A stretch of DNA of 10,093 nucleotides from Verrucomicrobiales bacterium (GTDB lineage Bacteria; Verrucomicrobiota; Verrucomicrobiia; Verrucomicrobiales; Akkermansiaceae): contig DPWT01000254.1 of assembly GCA_003527555.1 (NCBI GenBank), positions 1 through 10,093 on the forward strand, in the 5' to 3' direction. The position numbers and the translations under genes are program-made. The stretch's first letter is position 1. Every line of letters begins with the position of its first letter. Positions 1-5,553 of this stretch are shown in pieces. Under the pieces are notes generated by a model. The model worked only from the letters and a program-made list of their open reading frames with translations, was not told the DNA's origin and searched no databases.

Positions 1-282
1 CAGCACGGCTGCTGCGGCCATAAGTGAGTTCCTGATCAACCGGCGGCGCTCACGGGCAAGAAACAATTCAATAGGAACGACGGGCACATTTTGCATGCCT
101 GACTTCGAGGCACCCTCATCCTCCAGGGCACTGTGCAGGGTGGCGAGCTGGAGAAAAAGCGCCCGCGCCTCTTTGTTACCGCGCAGCTCTTCATCGAGAT
201 GCGCCGCCTCACCCGCCTCCAGCGTCCCGTCCAGCAGGGCGAGAATCCGGTATTGAAGGTCATCTGGAAGATTTTGGTTCAT
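1..282 (-). CDS. FecR-like / anti-sigma-type membrane regulator, N-terminal part (runs off left edge)
   Basis: Only the first 94 residues are visible, from the ATG at 282; the reading frame is open to the window edge. Residues 7-56 form an acidic, helical segment (DLQYRILALLDG...LDEELRGNKEARALFLQLATLHSALED). It matches the cytoplasmic N-terminus of FecR/anti-sigma-like proteins that follow ECF sigma factors in Verrucomicrobia and Planctomycetes. An Arg-rich stretch (residues 77-84, ARERRRLIR) leads into a hydrophobic run (SLMAAAAVL) that looks like the start of a membrane helix, so an N-in topology is likely. There is no His/Cys zinc-binding motif, so it is not a ZAS-type anti-sigma factor. 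Its ATG overlaps the TGA of the sigma-factor gene by 4 bp, which points to translational coupling and a joint role in envelope signalling. The family call is inferred from the N-terminal pattern and the neighbour; a FecR or LamG domain would lie outside the window. Confidence 0.75.
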   Translation of the reverse strand, partial: MNQNLPDDLQYRILALLDGTLEAGEAAHLDEELRGNKEARALFLQLATLHSALEDEGASKSGMQNVPVVPIELFLARERRRLIRNSLMAAAAVL

Positions 283-836
283 GCAGTATGTTCGTTAACG
301 GATCGTTCGATACACTCACGGAGAACAGAGCGGGTGCGCATCAGGGAGACCCGTAGGGCCGATGCCTTACGCCCGGTTTCCTGTGCATAGGTTTCCAGGG
401 AATGTCCGGGTTCGTAGCGGACATCGATCAGCTCGCGCTGACTCTCGGTGAGTTTAGATTTACAGCCCTCAAGAGCGTTCAGGTAAATATCGTGGTCGTC
501 CGTGGCGGGCAATTCATTTGCTAACATGTCGAGCAATTCATCCGAAATAAAGACATGCCCGCGGCGTTTTTCACGGGTGCGATGGTGCAGCACCTCCAGG
601 CGTGCGATGGTGAATGCCCATGCTAAAAAATTGCTGCCAGGTCGGTAACGGGCCTGGCTTTTCCAAAGTGTCAGATTGGTTTCCTGAATCACATCCGATA
701 CGTCCGAGCTGCCGGGCATAAGCGACACGACAAAGGCACGGATCCTCCCTTGGCTCGCCGTCAGCTGACTGACGAACTCCTGCAAGGGCAGGTCACCCCC
801 GGGGACTCCTGCTTCATCTGACATAGGCTCAACCAT
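279..836 (-). CDS. ECF RNA polymerase sigma factor (Rhodopirellula/Verrucomicrobium type)
   Basis: A 185-residue sigma-70 family protein of the extracytoplasmic-function class. Region 2 spans about residues 20-90 and contains DVIQETNLTLW, then YRPGSNFLAWAFTIAR, the core-binding and -10-recognition pattern typical of the sigma family found in Rhodopirellula and Verrucomicrobium. A short acidic linker with FISDELLDMLANE follows. Region 4, the -35-binding helix-turn-helix, covers about residues 117-175 (LTESQRELIDVRYEPGHSLETYA, then ALRVSLMRTRSVLRECI). The start is uncertain: ATGs at 857, 836 and 824 all precede the conserved region and none has a strong Shine-Dalgarno. I chose 836; longer versions would run into the neighbouring gene and lose homology. 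The downstream FecR-like gene overlaps by 4 bp, indicating a sigma/regulator pair. Its targets are unknown. Length is normal for the class and no domain is missing. Confidence 0.92.
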   Translation of the reverse strand: MVEPMSDEAGVPGGDLPLQEFVSQLTASQGRIRAFVVSLMPGSSDVSDVIQETNLTLWKSQARYRPGSNFLAWAFTIARLEVLHHRTREKRRGHVFISDELLDMLANELPATDDHDIYLNALEGCKSKLTESQRELIDVRYEPGHSLETYAQETGRKASALRVSLMRTRSVLRECIERSVNEHTA

Positions 837-900
837 ATCTTTACAACTAGATAGCATCAGAATGTGCCTAACGTTACATAAAATATGTGTGTTTGACAAT
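837..900 (-). promoter_or_regulatory. Short AT-rich gap before the sigma-factor gene, possible promoter
   Basis: This 64-bp gap separates the spermidine-synthase-like gene from the sigma-factor gene. Read on the minus strand it starts with TTGTCA (899-894), a fair -35-like hexamer, followed by an AT-rich stretch with TATTTTATG. No -10 sits at ideal spacing: the hexamer after a 17-nt gap is TAACGT. An 8-bp perfect palindrome, TAACGTTA, lies at 869-876, just upstream of the likely translation start, and could be an operator half-site or chance. There is no hairpin with a T-tract, so read-through from the upstream gene is possible. The promoter call is weak. Confidence 0.2.
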
Positions 901-3576
901 TCAGTCGCCGCTCGTCCACTCTCGGACAAATTTCTCCCAGGATTCTTGGGCGGCTCCGGCATCCTCCTCCACCTGTGCGATGCGGGCGCGGTGGAAGGCG
1001 CTGCCAGCGAGTGGAAGTCGGCGGTTTTCTGTGCTACGGTTGGTAAGCAGCGGGTCATTTTCAGGTGGGCAGAGCTTTTGCACCTTGTCGACAAGATTGG
1101 CAAATGGCTTGCCGGTGAACCATGGATTATCGCCCTTCTGGCTACGGTAGCTGCGTGGTGCCTGGTATTCGATGACGGGGCGGTCGTCGGTATTGATCGG
1201 GTAGTTCTCGAAAAGCTCTCGGGCGGCGGATAGGTTGCCACCGTAGAAAAGAAGGATCGTCTGCGGATCGAGTGGCAGATTGAGTCGCATCAGATCGCGG
1301 TGGGTTTTACCTTGCACAGCGTAGAGTTTATCAGCGTGGCTATCGATGTCGCAGGACGGCAGGGCATGCCCTTTCTGGTGACCGACGAGTGCCACAAGTT
1401 CGTAACCAGGCTGGAAGTTGTGCCGCCACATGGACACCTGATCAAAAACACCGATCATGGTATTGGCGATGATAGAGAATTCATTTTCAGTGAGCTGATA
1501 GAGTGGCAACCACTGGACAAAGACACCGTCGGGTGTGAGTCGTTTTTTCGAACTCTCAAAGTGCTCTTTCGTGTAAAGACTTCCGGCACCTGAACGGAAT
1601 GGCACAAAGAGATCAGCATTGATCATATCGAAGCGTTTATCCGTAGCCATCAAGAAGTGGCGACCGTCCTCGACGAGCACATCTGCACGTGGGTCTTTGA
1701 AAAGACCGCCTGTGGTATCAAAGCCACGGATGTCCGTCATGTATTTTTTGGCAGCAGTGATTACTTCCGGAACCAGTTCACAGGCGACGACCCGCTTCAC
1801 ATGCTGGTGCTGCGGATCGAGAGCGGCACCAGCGGTGATGCCGGTGCCCACACCGAGAAAGAACAGGCTCTCTGTTTTTGGATAAACCATCAGCGGCAGG
1901 TCGGCCTGAAGTTTCTCCTGCATGTATGCGCCCGTGGAGCCTAAGCTATAGTCAGAATTAATTTTAATAGACAGGCCAACACGGCTCTCAGTAACCGCCA
2001 CTGTGCAATCGCTCCCCTCCCACACCTCGACTACTTTTTCCTCTAATGATAAAGGATTTGCAGGATCGATTCCTTTAACGGGTAAACGACTAGGATCAAG
2101 CGCAATGAGACTCACGAGCAGGACGACTATACAGGCTGCCTTAGCACCCAAACTAGCGACGCCCCGGCCGAGTGGTAGCAACAAGGCAACCACAAGATAC
2201 AGAATGGCAATCACCTGTAAACTGCGCCACATGCCGAATGCATCAAGAAACAGAAAACCACAGAGCATTGCGCCGAGGATAGCGCCGATCGTATTAACGG
2301 TGGCTAGCCGACCCAACGACAAACCCGGCGATGTTAGATGCACTTCTTCGGTTTTCATGAGGTAAGGGAAAACCATCCCGAGAATCAGTGCGGAGGGACC
2401 AATGGTGAGAGCCGCCGTGCGGAAGACGAGCAAGATATAGTCCAACCATGAGCCTTTCGAGGAAACGAGTTCCATGCCATTGGTTAGATTCATAAACACC
2501 GATGGCGTGGCGGCGACCGCACCGGCACCAGCAAGAACTAACAGCGTGAGCACAAGAAGTGGCGGCACCTTCAAGCGAGCAAGAAATGAACTCGCTACTG
2601 CACCCAGAGCGAGACAGATCAAGACAACCACAAGAATAGTTGCAAAGGTGTAAACCGAGTTTTCTAAGACCTGTGAAAACATTCGAGTCCACAGCACCTC
2701 TAGGGCGAGGATACCGAACCCGGAAAGGAAGCACAGCGTCAGTATGGACTTTTGTCCTGCGGGCGGTGGGGCATTGATTTCCGGCTGGGATGTTGTGTGG
2801 GTGGTGGGAGATTTTTTCTCATCACGTTTTTGTTGTCTTTCCTGAGCGCGCCTTTCCTGTCGGGTTAGAGAAGCGGAAGGCTCCACGAGCACTTCAGGTT
2901 CAGTATCGACCAGATCATCAAGTTCCAGTGCAGGTAATTGAGAACCGCGCGACAACTGGAATGCGGCGATGGCAACGGCTATCGACACCGCGATGGCGAG
3001 GCCACAGGTTGCGTTAAACCCGAGCCAGAGCGGGAGATAAAACCCGGCGAGCGCGGCACCGGTGGCGGCACCGAGGGTGTTGATGCCGTACATCAGGGCG
3101 GAAATTTTTCCAAAAGCATCGCGCTTGCGCACCATGAACTGCCCCATCACCGGAATGGTGCCGCCCATGCAGAAGGCAGGGGGAAAAACCAGCAGCAGCG
3201 AGAGAGCAAACTTGATGAGCAGTAGCCAACCGCCGGATCCGACACTCTGATAGATCGCCGGGTAAATTGCTTGATAGAGTGCCAGAATAACAAAATAGAT
3301 CAGAGCAGTGATTGCGATTGCCACTTCCAGCCAAGCGTAAGTTTGCATGGGGTTCTTGGAAGTCGAAACACGCCGACCAAGAAACCAGCTACCTGCAGCC
3401 AGCCCAGCAAAAAACGACGCTAGGGTGGCGCTTGCGGCGTGGGAGGTATTACCGAAAAGCAGACCGAGCTGTTTCATCCACAGCACCTGATAGACGAGAG
3501 CTGCGAAACCGGACAGGAAAACGAGACTGAGGGCGAGCCCAACTTTGCTGTTAGGTTTTTGCGAGGCAACTTCCAT
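901..3576 (-). CDS. Polytopic membrane protein fused to a spermidine-synthase-like methyltransferase-fold domain
   Basis: An 891-residue protein of the 'fused MFS/spermidine synthase' type. The membrane part has about 13 hydrophobic helices in two halves (residues 13-205 and 277-492) that resemble each other: FLSGFAALVYQVLW versus FLSGFGILALEVLW near their starts, and GINTLGAATGAALAGF versus TVNTIGAILGAMLCGF near their ends. A charged, repeat-free linker (about 218-275, rich in Arg, Lys, Glu, Gln) joins them. The soluble domain (about 515-735) has a Rossmann fold: FFLGVGTGITAGAAL (572-586), the acidic ribose-binding ACELVPEVI (E600), EDGRHFL (D637) and FDMINADLF (D655). The late motif YPINTDDRPVIEYQAPR (792-808) is a family hallmark. 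True aminopropyltransferases have GGGDG and DS(S/T)DP; here they read GVGTG and DLFVP, so polyamine synthesis is doubtful and substrate and reaction are unknown. The start is the ATG at 3576, without a clear Shine-Dalgarno. It lies 27 bp after the YdjY gene, probably one transcript. Confidence 0.85.
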   Translation of the reverse strand: MEVASQKPNSKVGLALSLVFLSGFAALVYQVLWMKQLGLLFGNTSHAASATLASFFAGLAAGSWFLGRRVSTSKNPMQTYAWLEVAIAITALIYFVILALYQAIYPAIYQSVGSGGWLLLIKFALSLLLVFPPAFCMGGTIPVMGQFMVRKRDAFGKISALMYGINTLGAATGAALAGFYLPLWLGFNATCGLAIAVSIAVAIAAFQLSRGSQLPALELDDLVDTEPEVLVEPSASLTRQERRAQERQQKRDEKKSPTTHTTSQPEINAPPPAGQKSILTLCFLSGFGILALEVLWTRMFSQVLENSVYTFATILVVVLICLALGAVASSFLARLKVPPLLVLTLLVLAGAGAVAATPSVFMNLTNGMELVSSKGSWLDYILLVFRTAALTIGPSALILGMVFPYLMKTEEVHLTSPGLSLGRLATVNTIGAILGAMLCGFLFLDAFGMWRSLQVIAILYLVVALLLPLGRGVASLGAKAACIVVLLVSLIALDPSRLPVKGIDPANPLSLEEKVVEVWEGSDCTVAVTESRVGLSIKINSDYSLGSTGAYMQEKLQADLPLMVYPKTESLFFLGVGTGITAGAALDPQHQHVKRVVACELVPEVITAAKKYMTDIRGFDTTGGLFKDPRADVLVEDGRHFLMATDKRFDMINADLFVPFRSGAGSLYTKEHFESSKKRLTPDGVFVQWLPLYQLTENEFSIIANTMIGVFDQVSMWRHNFQPGYELVALVGHQKGHALPSCDIDSHADKLYAVQGKTHRDLMRLNLPLDPQTILLFYGGNLSAARELFENYPINTDDRPVIEYQAPRSYRSQKGDNPWFTGKPFANLVDKVQKLCPPENDPLLTNRSTENRRLPLAGSAFHRARIAQVEEDAGAAQESWEKFVREWTSGD

Positions 3577-3603
3577 GTGATACTTGATTAGGCGACCAGA
3601 GTT

Positions 3604-4398
3604 TTATTTCTTGGAAGCTGGTTGTTTGACCGGAAGTTCGCTCTTTAAAAACACGAGCTTCACCTCAGTGCCAACTTTTGGCACCCGTTTTTGGTTAATT
3701 TCCAGCCCGAGATGCTTGCCCTTGTAGGGATCGCCACTTGATATCCCATACTGGATGACGGTGCTAGGATCGGGCCAAATTCCGACGAGAATACCGCTGC
3801 TGTTGGCTGCGTAGGATTTCTTTTTTGTCTTGGGGTGTAACTGAAGAAACGAACCCGCAAATATCCAAGCGTCCTGCACCACAGGTTCCTGTTCAGTTTT
3901 GTCAACGCCTGCGGGAGAGGTTAGGTCTTGTCGGTTCAGTAACATGGATGTGAGGTTTACCCGCTTTTTCTTTCCATCCTGATTCCATTCAACCTCGATT
4001 TTCACACGCGATTGTTTTTGTTGAATTGCTTTTTCAAACCACAGCTCCCCCATTCCGCGGAGCTGAGGCGTCGGCTTGAGGCCGCATAGTAAGAGGGCCG
4101 CGTGTACCAGTTCAGGTTTGGCGTCAGTGGTAAAAATCGCCTCGTGCTCGAAGGTGTTAGGACGACAAACAACATACTCCAGAATCCCCTTTTGCAGGCA
4201 GACTTTGGCATCGATGCGGACCTCACGTGTTGCCCTGCTCACGGTGACGCCAGGCAACTTAACCTCTGTTGGGGTAACCTCGAACTCGGGCTTTTTATCG
4301 TCTTCCGGAGCTGACGGTTCAGGCTCACCGAAGGCTACCATCATGGCAGCAGCCCAGAAGGTCAACCCAAGCAGCTTTTTTTTACCGCTGTTACTCAT
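3604..4398 (-). CDS. Secreted YdjY-domain protein
   Basis: A 264-residue protein with a Lys-rich N-terminus and a hydrophobic core (KKKLLGLTFWAAAMMVAFG, residues 6-24), read as a signal peptide or anchor. There is no lipobox cysteine. The mature part matches the YdjY-domain pattern seen in Planctomycetes and Verrucomicrobia: ATREVRIDAKVCLQKGILEYVVC (56-78), then HEAIFTTDAKPELVHAALLLCGLKP (85-109), and later DAWIFAGSFL with YAANSSGILVGIWPDPSTVI (176-216). The biochemical role of this family is not established, so I give none. A Pro/Glu/Asp/Lys-rich segment (25-40) links signal and domain, and the C-terminus is basic (KQPASKK). The ATG at 4398 is preceded by AGGA seven bases upstream, which fixes the start. 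The following membrane gene begins 27 bp after the stop, so the two are likely co-transcribed. An A8 tract falls at codons 6-8. Confidence 0.75.
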   Translation of the reverse strand: MSNSGKKKLLGLTFWAAAMMVAFGEPEPSAPEDDKKPEFEVTPTEVKLPGVTVSRATREVRIDAKVCLQKGILEYVVCRPNTFEHEAIFTTDAKPELVHAALLLCGLKPTPQLRGMGELWFEKAIQQKQSRVKIEVEWNQDGKKKRVNLTSMLLNRQDLTSPAGVDKTEQEPVVQDAWIFAGSFLQLHPKTKKKSYAANSSGILVGIWPDPSTVIQYGISSGDPYKGKHLGLEINQKRVPKVGTEVKLVFLKSELPVKQPASKK

Positions 4399-4494
4399 AA
4401 GAAGTTCCTGCGGAAACTATCCCGCGGGCTCCAGAACTGCCAGCCCAGATTTCTATTTCCGCTCGAATAATGGTTCCGATCCCGTGCAATTAGC
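4399..4494 (-). promoter_or_regulatory. Gap between phosphoesterase and YdjY genes, possible promoter region
   Basis: This is 96 bp of non-coding sequence. On the minus strand it holds TTGCAC (4489-4484) and GGAACC (4477-4472). The second resembles the GGAAC -35 core used by several ECF sigma factors, but I find no matching -10 at 16-17 bp. A GC-only palindrome, CCCGCGGG (4421-4428), has no loop and no T-tract, so it is not a standard terminator. The region is large enough for a promoter of the YdjY/membrane-protein pair; that is inference from spacing only. Confidence 0.2.
4406..4409 (-). promoter_or_regulatory. Ribosome binding site of the YdjY-domain gene
   Basis: On the minus strand AGGA stands seven bases before the ATG at 4398 (context GCAGGAACTTCTTATG). 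It is the clearest Shine-Dalgarno of any gene in the window and supports that start. Most other genes here have weak or no such site, which is common in this phylum. Confidence 0.5.
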
Positions 4495-5433
4495 CTAACG
4501 GCTTACTAAGTTACGTTTCGGCTCCGTACCAAATCCATGGATCTCCAATCGATCAGGATACACCTTCACAATCGAGTAGGCGGTATCCTTGGCTGTCTCA
4601 ACCATACCTTTAACATTGAGGTAGTGGATTCCATGATGTTCATGGTAACGGCCAGCGTGGTGATGGCCATTAAAGTAGGCCACAACATGCTTGTGCTGTT
4701 CAAGCAAATCGACGAGCGCTCTGGAATTCCAAGACCTGACTGGAATTCCATTACGCATGGCGGGAAAATGGTTGAAGATCAGAGCTCTCTGACCTTGCGC
4801 GGCAGAGTCCTCAAGCTCCTTGCGTAGCCAGGCCATTTGTTGGTCGCCGATACCGTGACTGTAATGTTTTGTTGTGTCCCCACCGGATGCCTTTAACGCC
4901 TGAAGATTCTTCTGTGTTTCTTCAAACCGAGGGCTTCCCTTGGCGTGGGCATAGCTAGCCAACTCGGTGGCATCGAGACGGATGAATCTCCAACCTTTAC
5001 GGGTATCGGACATATATCGAGCTTTCATCCCCAGCGCTGCGGGGACCTTCGCCTTGAATTGATCATCCACTGAGAAATCGTGGTTTCCCAGAACAGAGCG
5101 ATGCTCCGTTTTCAATCCCTTATAGATTTTCATGATTGGAGCGATGCTTGCGAAGTCGCGATCGATGATGTCACCCACGGTCACGATAAATTCGAGGTCC
5201 TCTTGATTGAGGTGTGTGATGCAGGCTTTCAGCTTGCCCAAGGAAGCGCGGAAGTGCCTGCTACCCGCCGGATTAACATCAGCATATTGTGGATCACCAA
5301 GAAGGCCAAATGAGAATAAAGGGCTCTCCATGGCGGCAGGTTGTGCGAGGAGCTTGTCCGACAAAAAAGCCCCACCAAGTGCTGGGATCGTCAGTCGCAG
5401 AACTTGGCGACGGGAGTAATTTTGGAAATCCAT
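4495..5433 (-). CDS. Tat-exported calcineurin-like phosphoesterase, ADP-ribose/CDP-alcohol diphosphatase-like
   Basis: A 312-residue binuclear metallophosphoesterase. Metal-ligand motifs appear in order: GDPQYAD (D47, Q49), GDIIDR (D88), GNHD (N117, H118), NHFP (H222) and GHHH (H257, H259). The D-x-Q first motif followed by YAD, an early FRASLGKL segment, and the closing stretch with HYLNVKGMVETA and VKVYPDRLEIHG (270-300) match the Mn-dependent ADP-ribose/CDP-alcohol diphosphatase (ADPRM) branch known from animals and plants. Activity on ADP-ribose, CDP-alcohols or cyclic nucleotides is inferred from that resemblance. Residues 7-31 (SRRQVLRLTIPALGGAFLSDKLLAQ) form a twin-arginine signal, so the folded, metal-loaded enzyme is probably exported. 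I chose the ATG at 5433, which places the Arg pair at residues 8-9; an in-frame GTG at 5460 would add nine polar residues and is less likely. The gene is intact, with non-coding gaps of 120 bp upstream and 96 bp downstream. Confidence 0.85.
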   Translation of the reverse strand: MDFQNYSRRQVLRLTIPALGGAFLSDKLLAQPAAMESPLFSFGLLGDPQYADVNPAGSRHFRASLGKLKACITHLNQEDLEFIVTVGDIIDRDFASIAPIMKIYKGLKTEHRSVLGNHDFSVDDQFKAKVPAALGMKARYMSDTRKGWRFIRLDATELASYAHAKGSPRFEETQKNLQALKASGGDTTKHYSHGIGDQQMAWLRKELEDSAAQGQRALIFNHFPAMRNGIPVRSWNSRALVDLLEQHKHVVAYFNGHHHAGRYHEHHGIHYLNVKGMVETAKDTAYSIVKVYPDRLEIHGFGTEPKRNLVSR

Positions 5434-5553
5434 GAGATGTGTGTGTTCTTCTTGTTGCACAGAAATGAGCTAGCGGATAGTGGCAAGCGGACTGTAATTA
5501 GGCAAGGATAGATACTACGAACACATGTAGCATGATCGATTCACCTATCTAAT
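5434..5553 (-). other. Gap between sulfatase and phosphoesterase genes
   Basis: This is 120 bp of non-coding sequence. On the minus strand TTGCCT is followed after 17 bp by CACTAT, a poor promoter match. The purine-rich AACAAGAAGAAC lies about 10-21 bases before the phosphoesterase ATG and may help ribosome binding. No hairpin with a T-tract follows the sulfatase stop, so no intrinsic terminator is evident. Confidence 0.3.

Noticed and set aside
862..1233. Plus-strand reading frame of 123 residues
   Set aside because: It lies antisense to the spermidine-synthase-like gene, has no recognisable motif and no ribosome binding site; a coding shadow.
837..1241. N-terminal extension of the sigma-factor reading frame into the neighbouring gene (frame open to 1241)
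   Set aside because: The extra residues are low-complexity, show no sigma-factor homology and overlap the conserved C-terminus of the membrane protein; the sigma domain begins only after about 836.
2003..2365. Plus-strand reading frame of 120 residues
   Set aside because: Antisense to the membrane domain coding region; composition is what the opposite strand of membrane codons gives, with no family features.
4421..4428. CCCGCGGG palindrome considered as a terminator stem
   Set aside because: It has no loop and no following T-tract, so it does not fit an intrinsic terminator.
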